Below, one piece after another: positions 36,494 to 46,066 of a DNA stretch of 64,000 bases (its first letter is position 1; each line of letters opens with the position of its first letter). The position numbers and the translations under genes are program-made. The stretch is from Pelagimonas sp. (lineage in GTDB: Bacteria; Pseudomonadota; Alphaproteobacteria; Rhodobacterales; Rhodobacteraceae), in contig JAOARX010000016.1 of assembly GCA_025210345.1 (NCBI GenBank), forward strand, positions 115,715-179,714, given 5' to 3'. The notes beneath the pieces are model-generated. The model was given only the letters and a program-made list of their open reading frames with translations, was not told where the DNA came from and did not search any database.

Positions 36494-37011
36494 CATGTGG
36501 TGATGGTGATCGGGCTGTCCAGCCAGTGCTCTTCTAGGTTGGCGGTGTCGCCAATCCGGTCCACAACGGCGAACAAGCCCGGTTCATGCAGCGGTGTCAG
36601 CACCCCGTGCCATGTCCCGCGATGAAAATTAATGCCCTGTCCCGGTCCGGCCACAAAGGCGTGGATGGCTCCGGGGCGCGCAGGGGCGGGCGTCTCAGAA
36701 GACATATCAGTGGCGGTGCCCGGCTCGGCGACGATCACCAGCCAGGGGTTTTGATGCATCGGGATAAAGGCCTGAGACCCCTCGGGGTGACGCTCAACCA
36801 TGTCCAACCGATAGGGCAGGGCGCGTGGCTGGGCCTTGAACAGGCTGAGACCTGCGCGCCCATCGGGGCCAAAGTCCAGATCCGCCCGATCATGGAAGCG
36901 GCCACAAAGCCCCTGATTGATCAGCTTGTCGGCGTCGCCCGTGCAGTCCAGAACATCGCCAAAGGGTGCAAAACGCCCTGCGGTCAGCGGCAAGGCCTTG
37001 ATCGTTGGCAT
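36493..37011 (-). CDS. allA: Ureidoglycolate lyase
   Basis: 172 residues with the AllA pattern (LTAGRFAPFGDVL, FIPMHQNPWLVIVA, NFHRGTWHGVLTPL). It splits ureidoglycolate to glyoxylate and urea, the last step of the ureide branch of purine breakdown. It follows the cupin gene by three bases in the same operon. Confidence 0.93.
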   Translation of the reverse strand: MPTIKALPLTAGRFAPFGDVLDCTGDADKLINQGLCGRFHDRADLDFGPDGRAGLSLFKAQPRALPYRLDMVERHPEGSQAFIPMHQNPWLVIVAEPGTATDMSSETPAPARPGAIHAFVAGPGQGINFHRGTWHGVLTPLHEPGLFAVVDRIGDTANLEEHWLDSPITITT

Positions 37012-37014
37012 GGG

Positions 37015-37845
37015 TTACAGCTCCAGCTTGGGATGGCGGTTCACGTCTTTATACAGCAGATAGCGGAAGGGTTCATCGCCCGTCGCGATGCAGGCCTGCG
37101 GGCAAAAGGCGCGCAACCACATGAAATCCCCCGGGCCGACCTCGACCCAGTCTGTATTCAACAGATAGCGCGCCGTGCCCTGCAAGACGTACAGCCCATG
37201 CTCCATCACATGGGTTTCGGCAAAGGGGATGCGGCCACCGGGCAGAAAGGTCACGATGTTCATATGCATGTCGTGGCGCAGGTCGGTGGGCTCGACAAAG
37301 CGGGTCGTCCCCCATTTGTCGGTATTGGGCATCCAGGTAATTGGCGTGTCGTGATCCGTGGTCACAAAGGCCTCTGGCGTGGTCAGCCCCGGGGCGGGTT
37401 CCCAGCGTTTGCGGATCCAATGAAAACACAGGGGGGCATCCCCGGTGTTCTTGATGCGCCACGCCGCACCGGCGGGAAGATAGGCATAGCTGCCTTGGGT
37501 GATGGCATATTCAGCGCCATCAATCACAAGCACCCCGCTGCCGGATGTGACCAGGATCGTCCCCTGCGCCTGTGGGTCCGGCTCGGGCGTGTCGCTGCCG
37601 CCACCCGGTGCGACTTCGACGGCATATTGCGCAAAGGTTTCGGCAAACCCGCTTAGGGGACGGGCGATAATCCAGACGCGCGTGTCCTGCCAACCGGGCA
37701 AAAAGGACGTCACGATGTCGCGCATGGTATGGGCGGGCAGGACGGCATAGGCCTCGGTGAAAACGGCGGTGCCCTCGGGGTTCACGGATTGATCCGGCAG
37801 ACCTCCCGGCGGAAAGGCATAGCTGCGGGGGCTGATGTCAGTCAT
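37015..37845 (-). CDS. allE: (S)-ureidoglycine aminohydrolase, cupin type
   Basis: 276 residues with two cupin halves. The second contains HDMHMNIVTFLPGGRIPFAETHVMEHGLYVL, a metal-binding His/Glu set (written here in part: HMNIVTF, ETHVMEHG) typical of ureidoglycine aminohydrolase. It converts ureidoglycine to ureidoglycolate and ammonia, feeding AllA. The start overlaps the stop of the PuuE-OHCU fusion gene (ATGA). Confidence 0.88.
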   Translation of the reverse strand: MTDISPRSYAFPPGGLPDQSVNPEGTAVFTEAYAVLPAHTMRDIVTSFLPGWQDTRVWIIARPLSGFAETFAQYAVEVAPGGGSDTPEPDPQAQGTILVTSGSGVLVIDGAEYAITQGSYAYLPAGAAWRIKNTGDAPLCFHWIRKRWEPAPGLTTPEAFVTTDHDTPITWMPNTDKWGTTRFVEPTDLRHDMHMNIVTFLPGGRIPFAETHVMEHGLYVLQGTARYLLNTDWVEVGPGDFMWLRAFCPQACIATGDEPFRYLLYKDVNRHPKLEL

Positions 37846-39254
37846 AGCATGTCCTCAAGCCGCAGGCGGGCGATGCGCTCAACCTGTTTGCAGGCCTCTT
37901 TGAATTCCGTGGGCGTGTCGTTGTTGATACGCCTTTCAAAGGCGGCAAGGATCCCCGCCTTGTCATAGTCGCGCACGGCGATGATGAAGGGGAAGCCATG
38001 TTTCGCAACATAGGCTGTGTTGAGGCGGCCAAAGCTTTCGCGTTCTTCATCGGTCAAGGCATCCAGACCCGCGCTGGCCTGTTCCGACGTGCTTTCTGCG
38101 GTCAGCCGTTTGGCCTGGGCCAGTTTGCCCGCCAGATCCGGATGGGCCCGCAACACAGCCAGACGTTCGTCATCCGTGGCAGAGCGGAACATTCGGGCCA
38201 GCGCGTTGTGCACCCCGGCAGGGCGATCATGCGCTGGGCCAAGTTCAAGCGCATGCGCGCGTTCGGCGATCCATGGGGAATGTTCGAACACACCGCCAAA
38301 GCGCGCGACAAAGCGCTCTTGATCCATTTCGGACGGACGGTCCTGGGGGATGGGCGGATGTGTTTTGGCCCAATGCTGCGCAATGTCGATCCGGCGGGGG
38401 CACCAGACCCCATCATGTCCCTGAATGTGTTCGATAAACCGCTTGAGCCCCGCGATCTTGCCGGGACGTCCGATCAGACGGCAATGCAGCCCGATGCTCA
38501 TCATGGCGGGGCGGCCCTCTGTGCCTTCGGCATAGAGCGTGTCAAAGGCGTCGATCAGGTATTCTTCGAAATCCTGCCCGTTGACCCAGCCCGGACTGCC
38601 CGCAAACCGCATGTCGTTGGCTTCCAGCGTATAGGGGATGATCAGCTGGTCCCGCCCATTGATCTTGCGCCAATAGGGCAGATCGTCGTCGTAGGTGTCC
38701 GAAATATAGTCAAACGCCGCCGTGTCCGCCACCAGCCCCACGGTGTTCATGGAACAGCGTCCGGTGTACCAGCCGCGTGGGGGGGCGCCCACGACTTCGG
38801 TGTGCAGACGCAGGGCCTCGGCGATCTGTGCGCGCTCTTCTTCCTCGGGCATGTCCTTGTGTTCGACCCATTTCAGACCGTGGCTGGCGATTTCCCAACC
38901 GGCGTCTTTCATCGCTTCGACCTGCTCGGGGGAGCGCGCCAAGGCGCTGGCGACCCCGTAAATCGTCAGCGGAATGTCCGCCTGCGTGAACAGGCGGTGC
39001 AATCGCCAGAACCCCGCGCGCGCCCCGTATTCATAGATCGATTCCATATTCCAGTGCCGCTGCCCGGGCCAGGGCGCCGCACCGGGAATGTCGGACAGGA
39101 ACCCCTCTGATCCGGCATCCCCATGCAACAGGCAGTTTTCCCCACCCTCTTCGTAGTTCAGCACGAATTGCACGGCCACCTTGGCCCCACCGGGCCAGTT
39201 TGGATCCGGTCTGTCCGGCCCATGGCCGATCATGTCACGCGGGTAACGATTCAT
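37842..39254 (-). CDS. puuE: Fusion of allantoinase PuuE and OHCU decarboxylase
   Basis: 470 residues. Residues 1 to about 305 are a polysaccharide-deacetylase-type allantoinase ([32 protein letters not shown]). About 308-470 is a 2-oxo-4-hydroxy-4-carboxy-5-ureidoimidazoline decarboxylase ([48 protein letters not shown]). One chain would therefore make allantoin and open it to allantoate. The start at 39254 gives MNRYPRDM, and upstream in-frame codons overlap uraH. Such fusions are known in proteobacteria. Confidence 0.92.
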   Translation of the reverse strand: MNRYPRDMIGHGPDRPDPNWPGGAKVAVQFVLNYEEGGENCLLHGDAGSEGFLSDIPGAAPWPGQRHWNMESIYEYGARAGFWRLHRLFTQADIPLTIYGVASALARSPEQVEAMKDAGWEIASHGLKWVEHKDMPEEEERAQIAEALRLHTEVVGAPPRGWYTGRCSMNTVGLVADTAAFDYISDTYDDDLPYWRKINGRDQLIIPYTLEANDMRFAGSPGWVNGQDFEEYLIDAFDTLYAEGTEGRPAMMSIGLHCRLIGRPGKIAGLKRFIEHIQGHDGVWCPRRIDIAQHWAKTHPPIPQDRPSEMDQERFVARFGGVFEHSPWIAERAHALELGPAHDRPAGVHNALARMFRSATDDERLAVLRAHPDLAGKLAQAKRLTAESTSEQASAGLDALTDEERESFGRLNTAYVAKHGFPFIIAVRDYDKAGILAAFERRINNDTPTEFKEACKQVERIARLRLEDML

Positions 39255-39323
39255 AAACTCTTGCCCCCAAGCTGCGTTTGCTTTTCTTATCAAGCCAATC
39301 GGCCCATTCCCAAGGAGACCCCA

Positions 39324-39683
39324 ATGCCCCAAGGCTATCTGACTACCCATGTTCTGGATACGGCGCGCGGTTGTCCAGCGAAAGGGATCCGCATCGCACT
39401 CTATCGTGTTTCCGGGAACGCGCACAAGAAAGTGGCCGAAAGCGAAACCAACGCCGATGGGCGCACCGATGCGCCCATTCTGCCGGTGGAAAAGTTCAAA
39501 CCCGGAACCTACGAGCTGATCTTCTTTTGCGGCGATTACCTGCGTGACAACGATCTGGCAGGCGAAGACCCCTTGTTCCTGGACCAGATCCCCATCCGGT
39601 TTGGCATGGCCGATGAGGACGCGCATTATCATGTGCCCTTGTTGCTTTCGCCCTATGGCTATTCGACATATCGCGGGTCGTAA
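39324..39683 (+). CDS. uraH: 5-hydroxyisourate hydrolase
   Basis: 119 residues from an ATG preceded by aaggag. It has [16 protein letters not shown] at the start and the transthyretin-like C-terminal signature [18 protein letters not shown]. It hydrolyses 5-hydroxyisourate to OHCU, the substrate of the decarboxylase half of the divergent PuuE fusion 70 bases away. Confidence 0.96.
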   Translation: MPQGYLTTHVLDTARGCPAKGIRIALYRVSGNAHKKVAESETNADGRTDAPILPVEKFKPGTYELIFFCGDYLRDNDLAGEDPLFLDQIPIRFGMADEDAHYHVPLLLSPYGYSTYRGS

Positions 39684-39724
39684 GGCATTTACTTGACCTC
39701 CATCAGTGACTATCTGTGCCCCCC

Positions 39725-40201
39725 ATGGCCAAGCAAAAGAAGACAACGGACCCCAATTATAAAGTGATCGCCGAGAACCGGCGCGCACGGTTTGACTATG
39801 CCATCGAGGATGACATCGAATGCGGCATCATTCTGACCGGGTCCGAGGTCAAATCCCTGCGGGAGGTGTCTTCGAATATCGCCGAAAGCTATGCGGCGGT
39901 CGAAGAGGGCGAGCTGTGGCTGGTGAATTCCTACATCGCCCCCTACGAGCGGGCGATGTTCCCGCACAAGGAACGCCGTCGCCGCAAGCTGTTGGTGTCA
40001 AAACGCGAACTGTCGCGCCTGTGGAATGAAACCCAGCGCAAGGGCATGACACTGGTGCCCATGGTGATGTATTTCAACCACAAGGGCATGGCCAAGATCA
40101 AACTGGGCATCGCCAAGGGTAAGAAAAACCACGACAAACGCGCCTCTGAGGCCAAGCGGGACTGGGGCCGTCAAAAGCAAAGGCTGCTTAAGCAGGGCTA
40201 G
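39725..40201 (+). CDS. smpB: SsrA-binding protein SmpB
   Basis: 158 residues ([25 protein letters not shown] in part). [14 protein letters not shown] and [24 protein letters not shown] are the tmRNA-binding OB-fold and basic tail. It delivers tmRNA to stalled ribosomes. A GTG at 39716 is also in frame. The tmRNA gene itself was not found in the window. Confidence 0.95.
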   Translation: MAKQKKTTDPNYKVIAENRRARFDYAIEDDIECGIILTGSEVKSLREVSSNIAESYAAVEEGELWLVNSYIAPYERAMFPHKERRRRKLLVSKRELSRLWNETQRKGMTLVPMVMYFNHKGMAKIKLGIAKGKKNHDKRASEAKRDWGRQKQRLLKQG

Positions 40202-40295
40202 GTATTTGGCGCTTTGATCAAACGGCATTGCGGTTTGATCGGCACGTGGATTATCGTCTTGCGCATGCCTTTGATGTGTTGTGCAAGGATCCCTT

Positions 40296-40886
40296 ATGAC
40301 CAAATGGCCCGCCCCCGTTTCCCTGTCCGGGACCTATGCCTCTGTCGTCCCGCTTTCGCCTGATCACCACGATGACCTGATCGAGGCCGAGGCAGACGGA
40401 AACCTGCATGATCTGTGGTATACCTCGGTCCCTGCCGCGGCAGAGATGGCACAAGAGATTGATCGCCGCATCGGACTTTCGAACATGCAGCCCTTCGCGA
40501 TTGTCGACAATGCCAGCGGCAAGGCGATTGGCATGACAACGTATATGAACACCGATCCCGCGAACAAACGGCTTGAGATCGGCAGCACGTGGTATCGCAA
40601 GTCGGCGCAGCGCTCACCTTTGAACACCGAATGCAAACTGCTGCTGCTCACCCATGCCTTCGAAGAATTGGGCTGTATAGGCGTCGAATTTCGCACCCAT
40701 TTTATGAATGTTCAAAGCCGCCGTGCGATCGAACGCCTTGGGGCCAAGCTGGACGGGGTGCTGCGCGCCCACATGATCTTGCCCAACGGAACCGTTCGCG
40801 ATACGGCGGTCTATTCGATCATCGCCGCGGAATGGCCCGCAGTAAAGGCGAACCTGAGTTGGCGATTGCAAAACACGCCGCGCTAG
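40296..40886 (+). CDS. GNAT-family acetyltransferase (RimJ/RimL type)
   Basis: 196 residues starting at 40296 with aagga seven bases upstream. The fold pattern fits Acetyltransf_3 (IGMTTYMNTDPANKRLEIGSTW; FRTHFMNVQSRRAIERLGAKLDG). It likely acetylates a protein N-terminus or a small amine. Substrate unknown. Confidence 0.87.
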   Translation: MTKWPAPVSLSGTYASVVPLSPDHHDDLIEAEADGNLHDLWYTSVPAAAEMAQEIDRRIGLSNMQPFAIVDNASGKAIGMTTYMNTDPANKRLEIGSTWYRKSAQRSPLNTECKLLLLTHAFEELGCIGVEFRTHFMNVQSRRAIERLGAKLDGVLRAHMILPNGTVRDTAVYSIIAAEWPAVKANLSWRLQNTPR

Positions 40887-40913
40887 GGTTAGGACCGGCT
40901 AGGGGATAAACCA

Positions 40914-40940
40914 AAGGCGGGCACATGGCCCGCCTTGTTT
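40914..40940. terminator. Bidirectional intrinsic terminator
   Basis: A 9-bp stem (aaggcgggc / gcccgcctt, loop acatg) followed by gtttgtt, between the convergent acetyltransferase and helicase genes. Confidence 0.75.
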
Positions 40941-40941
40941 G

Positions 40942-43074
40942 TTATTTCTTACCTTTCAGAGCCTTTGCAGCAGCCAGTCGGGCCTTGTTCTTTTTGCTGT
41001 TGGGCTTGCCTTTCGGGGGCGGAGGCCCCTTTGGCTTGTCAGCGTCGCGGCGTTTGAACGGAGACCCTTCACCACCTTTGCCCTTGCGACGCGGTGAGGC
41101 CGATGGATCGGTGACGTCGAACTTAGGCTTCTGGGGCGCTGGGCGCTCTTCTTTCTTGGGTTTATCCGCGCGCGGCTTATCTGCGGGTTTGGGACGCGCA
41201 TCCGGTTTCGGCTTGCCCAAGGGCTTTCCTTCAAAGCCCTTTCCACCCTCGGCCTTGTCAAAGGGCTTTTTCTTGAACGGCTTGTCGCCGCGATCCGCGT
41301 GATCGGCGGGCTTGGTTTTTGACCAATCCTTTTTCGGTTTGTCGTCCCAGGGTTTGCCATCGCGTTTGCGATCATCGCGGGGACCGGATTTGCGCGGGCG
41401 GTCGTCAAACTCTTTGCGGGGGCCACGGCCGCCGGGTTTGCCACCAAACTTGCCACCCGGTTTCGGGCCCCGGCGATCCCCACCCCGATCCCCGCCGCGT
41501 TCTTGTTCGGGGGCCTCATCCATCTGGGTCAGGTTCACACCTTTTTCCAGTTCCAGATCCGCGCCAAGCGCCATGGCCAGTTTGGGCGCGGCCTCGGCTT
41601 TGAGCTGGACAAAGGTCTCATGTGGTTTCACGCGGATCGCACCGATGTCCCCCTTGTGCAATTTCCCGTTGCGGCACAGCATCGGCACCAGATTGCGCGG
41701 ACCGATGTTTTCCTCGCGGCCAGCCGAAACGCGGAACCACTGCGATGGGCCAAACTCAGCGCGCGGGCCGGGTTTGGCCTCTGGATCTTGCAGCTCTTCC
41801 GGGGCGGAACGCGAATTGCGCAACAGGCGCAGATACGACGTGGCCAGTTTCTGGGGCGAAAAGGCTTCTAGTAGCTGTTCAACAGACGGCAGCTCGGCCT
41901 CGGTTGTGGGGTCTTGCCAGATGGGGTCGGCCAGCATGCGCTCGGCATCCTTGGCGTTGATCTCATCTGCCGAGGGGGCGTTGGTCCATTCGGCCTTGAG
42001 CTTGGCCCAGCCCAGCAGGCGATTGGCCTTGGACCGGGAGCGACGGGTGACGATCAGCGCGCTGACCCCCGAGCGCCCGGCGCGGCCTGTGCGCCCCGAG
42101 CGATGCAACAGGGTTTCGTGGTTCGAGGGCAGCTCGGCGTGGACCACCAGATCCAGACCCGGAAGATCAATGCCGCGCGCCGCGACATCTGTCGCCACAC
42201 AAACCTGTGCCCGCCCGTCGCGCATGGCCTGCAACGCGTGGGTGCGCTCGGTCTGGGTCAGTTCCCCCGACAGGGAAACAACCTGAAAGCCCCGATTTGA
42301 CAGGCGCGTGGTCAGGCGGGCGACCATAGCGCGGGTGTTGGCAAAGACGATGGCATTCGGGGCCTCGTAGAAACGCAACGTGTTGATCACGGCGTTGTCC
42401 ACGTCCTGCTCTGCAATCATCATTGCGCGATAGGCAATATCTGCGTGTTGCTGCCCCTCGGCCTTGACGACAATGCGCTGGGCGTCTTGTTGATAGGTCT
42501 TGGCCAGTTCCGCGATGGATTTCGGCACGGTGGCGGAAAACAGCAGCGTCTGGCGGTCTTCGGGGGCTTCGTCCAGGATGAACTCAAGGTCTTCCCGAAA
42601 GCCCAGATCCAGCATTTCGTCCGCTTCGTCCAGCACGACGGCGCGGATATTGGTCAGATCAATTGAACCGCGTTTGATGTGGTCGCGCAGACGGCCCGGC
42701 GTGGCCGCAACGATATGCGCGCCGCGTTCCAGGGCGCGGCGTTCGTCCCGCATGTCCATCCCGCCCACGCATGAGGCCACGACAGCGCCGGCCTTTTCAA
42801 ACAGCCAGGTCAATTCGCGTTTGACCTGCAAGGCCAGTTCCCGCGTCGGCGCGATGACCAGGGCAAGCGGGGCCTCTGGGCGATCAAAGCGCTCGGCCTC
42901 TTCCAAGAGGGTGGGGGCCACGGCCAGACCAAAGCCCACGGTCTTGCCCGAACCGGTCTGCGCCGAGACCAGCATATCCTGGCCTTCGAGTTCGGGTTCC
43001 AGAACCGCCGTTTGAACGGGGGTCAGATTCTCATATCCACGCGCATCCAGCGCATCACGAAGTGCTTGTTTCAC
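40942..43074 (-). CDS. DEAD-box ATP-dependent RNA helicase with long basic tail
   Basis: 710 residues. All helicase motifs are visible: LVSAQTGSGKT (I), PTRELALQ (Ia), VLDEADEML (II), LLFSATVP (III), VFANTRAMV (IV), RGIDLPGLD (V) and HRSGRTGRAGRSG (VI). A DbpA-like RNA-binding segment (about 460-545; LNLVPMLCRNGKLHKGDIGAIRV in part) precedes a tail of some 160 residues very rich in Lys, Pro, Gly, Asp and Arg. It resembles DeaD/CsdA, which acts in ribosome assembly and cold adaptation. Confidence 0.93.
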   Translation of the reverse strand: MKQALRDALDARGYENLTPVQTAVLEPELEGQDMLVSAQTGSGKTVGFGLAVAPTLLEEAERFDRPEAPLALVIAPTRELALQVKRELTWLFEKAGAVVASCVGGMDMRDERRALERGAHIVAATPGRLRDHIKRGSIDLTNIRAVVLDEADEMLDLGFREDLEFILDEAPEDRQTLLFSATVPKSIAELAKTYQQDAQRIVVKAEGQQHADIAYRAMMIAEQDVDNAVINTLRFYEAPNAIVFANTRAMVARLTTRLSNRGFQVVSLSGELTQTERTHALQAMRDGRAQVCVATDVAARGIDLPGLDLVVHAELPSNHETLLHRSGRTGRAGRSGVSALIVTRRSRSKANRLLGWAKLKAEWTNAPSADEINAKDAERMLADPIWQDPTTEAELPSVEQLLEAFSPQKLATSYLRLLRNSRSAPEELQDPEAKPGPRAEFGPSQWFRVSAGREENIGPRNLVPMLCRNGKLHKGDIGAIRVKPHETFVQLKAEAAPKLAMALGADLELEKGVNLTQMDEAPEQERGGDRGGDRRGPKPGGKFGGKPGGRGPRKEFDDRPRKSGPRDDRKRDGKPWDDKPKKDWSKTKPADHADRGDKPFKKKPFDKAEGGKGFEGKPLGKPKPDARPKPADKPRADKPKKEERPAPQKPKFDVTDPSASPRRKGKGGEGSPFKRRDADKPKGPPPPKGKPNSKKNKARLAAAKALKGKK

Positions 43075-43332
43075 GGCGTTGTCTTCTTCTTATTGGGGAT
43101 TGCCCTTGCAACAACGCTCGTGGGTCGGACTCCACCTCGACCCGGGACGCCATATCAGGACTGCAAGCGGCGCTTCTAGACGGGCAGGCCGCAGAAGTAC
43201 AGGGCCAAAACGTGAAATTGATGAATGCCACAGTCGGCTTTCCCTGGGGAATGGTGGCGTGGACTTCCCGTTTCATGCCGGGGAGCGGGTTTCTACCGTG
43301 GCCTTGGGTATGGAAACGCGGAGGGCTCACCC

Positions 43333-43605
43333 ATGGAACTGATTATCTCACTGATTGCGGGCGCTGTAGGGGGCAATGCGGCTGGCGGCATTCTGAAAAA
43401 TCTGAACCAAGGCACGCTGATCAATTCGATCGCGGGGATTGTCGGCGGCGGTGTCGGCAGCCAGATCCTGGGCATGGCGGGCATCGCCACAGGCGGCGGT
43501 GGCATGGATATCGCCTCGATCCTTGGGCAGGTGGCCAGCGGTGGTGTGGGCGGCGGCGCGGCGCTGGCGCTTGTGGGGGGCGTCAAGAATATGATGGCGA
43601 AATAG
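43333..43605 (+). CDS. Gly-rich small membrane protein, function unknown
   Basis: 90 residues with an RBS (ggaggg) eight bases before the ATG. The protein is almost entirely Gly, Ala, Ile and Val (LIAGAVGGNAAGGIL, GIVGGGVGSQILGMAGIATG), suggesting a membrane-inserted or glycine-zipper protein. It lies alone between the helicase and sseA. No function recognised. Confidence 0.65.
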   Translation: MELIISLIAGAVGGNAAGGILKNLNQGTLINSIAGIVGGGVGSQILGMAGIATGGGGMDIASILGQVASGGVGGGAALALVGGVKNMMAK

Positions 43606-43763
43606 GTCGCAGCGACCGCGCGTCATCGCCATTCAAGGCATTTCGATACGGATTTAGACATCAATCCGGGCGGCCCTTTGGTCGCCCGTCTTGCATGCGG
43701 CTGCCAGCAGGCCTAAAGACGTTACGGCATAGGGCGATTGCGGATAGAAAGGCGAGGTGCGGC

Positions 43764-44621
43764 ATGGCTGTGGACGATCCGAAAACACTGGTCTCGACCG
43801 AGTGGCTGGCAGCGCATCTCAAGGATCCGGATCTTAGGATCATTGATGGCAGCTGGTACATGCCCGCAGACAACCGCGATCCGCGCGCGGAATATGAGGC
43901 CGCCCATATCCCCGGTGCCCGTTTCTTTGATATCGACGAAGTTGCCGATCTACGCTCTGATCTGCCCCATATGGCGCCACCGGTCGAGAAATTCATGTCG
44001 CGCATGCGCAGTCTTGGCATCGGCGACGGGCATCAGATTGTTGTCTATGATGGTGCGGGTCTCATGAGCGCGGCCCGGGTCTGGTGGACCTGTAAACTGA
44101 TGGGGCAGGACAATATCGCCGTGCTGGACGGGGGATTGCCCAAATGGCAGGCCGAGGGGCGCGAGATCGAAGATTTGCCCCCCGTCATTCGTGACCGCCA
44201 CATGACGGTTCGTCGCCAGGCGCATATGGTCAAGGACGTGACGCAGGTGTCCGCGGCTTCGAAACTGCGCGACTACGAGATCATCGATGCACGTGCCGCC
44301 GAGCGGTTCCGCGGTGAGGTGCCCGAACCCCGGGAAGGGCTGCGCAGCGGTCATATTCCGAACGCCCGCAACGTGCCTTTTGGGACTTTGCTCAATGACG
44401 ATAAAACCATGAAGAGCGCCGATGAGATGCGCGCGATCTTCGAAACGGCGGGTGTCGACCTGAGCAAACCCGCCATCACCTCATGCGGATCTGGCATTAC
44501 CGCCGCGATCCTCAGCCTCGCCCTGGAAATCATGGGTAAGAGCGACCACGCGCTTTATGACGGGTCATGGACCGAATGGGGGGCCTTCCCCACCTTGCCC
44601 GTTGCCACCGGAGAAGAGTAA
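43764..44621 (+). CDS. sseA: 3-mercaptopyruvate sulfurtransferase
   Basis: 285 residues with two rhodanese domains. The C-terminal one carries the active loop TSCGSGITAA; CGSGxT distinguishes mercaptopyruvate from thiosulfate sulfurtransferases. The start at 43764 (MAVDDPKTLVSTEWL) has ggcgagg upstream. Its stop overlaps the aminotransferase start (TAATG), which makes biochemical sense: the aminotransferase could supply mercaptopyruvate from cysteine. Confidence 0.93.
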   Translation: MAVDDPKTLVSTEWLAAHLKDPDLRIIDGSWYMPADNRDPRAEYEAAHIPGARFFDIDEVADLRSDLPHMAPPVEKFMSRMRSLGIGDGHQIVVYDGAGLMSAARVWWTCKLMGQDNIAVLDGGLPKWQAEGREIEDLPPVIRDRHMTVRRQAHMVKDVTQVSAASKLRDYEIIDARAAERFRGEVPEPREGLRSGHIPNARNVPFGTLLNDDKTMKSADEMRAIFETAGVDLSKPAITSCGSGITAAILSLALEIMGKSDHALYDGSWTEWGAFPTLPVATGEE

Positions 44622-45805
44622 TGTTCGAGAACCTCAAGGAACAACCTGCGGATAAAATCCTGACCCTCATGGCCGCCTATCGCGAAGACCCGCGCGACAG
44701 CAAGATCGACCTGGGTGTCGGTGTTTACAAAGACGCCAGCGGCAACACCCCGGTGATGCGCGCGATCAAGGCGGCGGAAAAGCAGCTGTGGGAGCAGGAA
44801 ACCACCAAGGCCTACACCGGTCTTGCGGGGGATCCCGGCTTTGCGGATGCGATGATTGATCTGGTGCTGGGCAAGGCGGTTGCGCGTGGCAATATCGCGG
44901 CGGCGGCAACACCCGGCGGCACCGGCGCCGTGCGTCAGGCCTTTGACCTGATCCGTATGGCCAATCCGAATGCCAAGATCCACGTGTCCGATCCGACATG
45001 GCCCAACCACCTTTCGATCATGAAGCACATGGAGATCGAAGCGGTTCCCTATCGCTATTTTGACAGCGAAACCCGGGGTGTAAACTTTGACGGGATGATC
45101 GAAGACCTGAAAAAGGTCAACGCAGGTGACGTTGTGCTGGTGCATGGCTGCTGCCACAACCCGACCGGTGCGAACCTGAACATGGCGCAGTGGCAAGAGG
45201 TGGTCGACCTGTTGATCGAAAAGGGCGCCATGCCGATGGTCGACATCGCCTATCAGGGCTTTGGCGACGGTTTGGAAGAGGACGCACAGGCGGTGCGTTT
45301 GATCGCGTCAAGCTGCCCCGAGACCCTGATTGCGGCGTCCTGTTCAAAGAACTTTGGTGTTTACCGCGAACGCACCGGGCTTTTGATGGCGGTCTGCAAT
45401 GATCCCGCCAAGCAAAAGCTGAACCAAGGCACGCTGAACTATCTCAACCGCCAGAACTATTCTTTCCCGCCCGACCATGGGGCGCGACTGGTCACCATGG
45501 TTCTGACCGATCCGGCGCTGCGCGCGGATTGGGCGCTTGAGCTGGAAGAGGTCCGTAACTCGATGCTGGGGTTGCGTAGCCAATTGGCAAGCGAACTTCA
45601 GCGCCTGTCTGGCTCGGATCGCTTTGGCTTTATCGCCCAGCACCGGGGCATGTTCTCGCGCCTTGGCGCAAGCGCAGAACTGGTTGAGAAGCTGCGGGTG
45701 GATCACGCGATCTATATGGTCGGAGATTCCCGCCTGAATATCGCGGGTTTGAACAAGGACAGCGTTCCGATCCTCGCGGATGCGATTGTCAAAGTCGGGA
45801 TCTGA
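44621..45805 (+). CDS. Aromatic/aspartate aminotransferase (class I PLP enzyme)
   Basis: 394 residues beginning MFENLKEQPADKILTLM, the start used by TyrB/AspC-type enzymes. The PLP-binding Lys lies in SCSKNFGVYRERTG. NPTGANL, DIAYQGFGDG and the Arg in GDSRLNIAGLN complete the family. Transaminates aspartate or aromatic amino acids. Coupled to sseA by overlapping codons. Confidence 0.93.
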   Translation: MFENLKEQPADKILTLMAAYREDPRDSKIDLGVGVYKDASGNTPVMRAIKAAEKQLWEQETTKAYTGLAGDPGFADAMIDLVLGKAVARGNIAAAATPGGTGAVRQAFDLIRMANPNAKIHVSDPTWPNHLSIMKHMEIEAVPYRYFDSETRGVNFDGMIEDLKKVNAGDVVLVHGCCHNPTGANLNMAQWQEVVDLLIEKGAMPMVDIAYQGFGDGLEEDAQAVRLIASSCPETLIAASCSKNFGVYRERTGLLMAVCNDPAKQKLNQGTLNYLNRQNYSFPPDHGARLVTMVLTDPALRADWALELEEVRNSMLGLRSQLASELQRLSGSDRFGFIAQHRGMFSRLGASAELVEKLRVDHAIYMVGDSRLNIAGLNKDSVPILADAIVKVGI

Positions 45806-46066
45806 TTGACGTCAAATCGCGTCAATGTTGCGTGAATGCGGGCTGGAGGCGTCGCTTGTCTTTGGCCCGGATTACAGATCACCCAACCGGTTTGAACATA
45901 ATGCACTTTGTTCAGGTGGATTTTGCGGGGATTGGGCAACACTTTTGGTGTTACGCGGGTGGTGATGGTGAAATTCCAATGGTCTTTGGCGGGAAAAACG
46001 TTAATGTGTCGCCAATCTCACGCACGCGATCCGTGTGCTAAATAATCATATCTGGTAGGCAAAATA

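Noticed and set aside
39254..39788. N-terminal extension of the PuuE-OHCU fusion
   Set aside because: It would run through the divergent uraH gene. MNRYPRDM is the family start.
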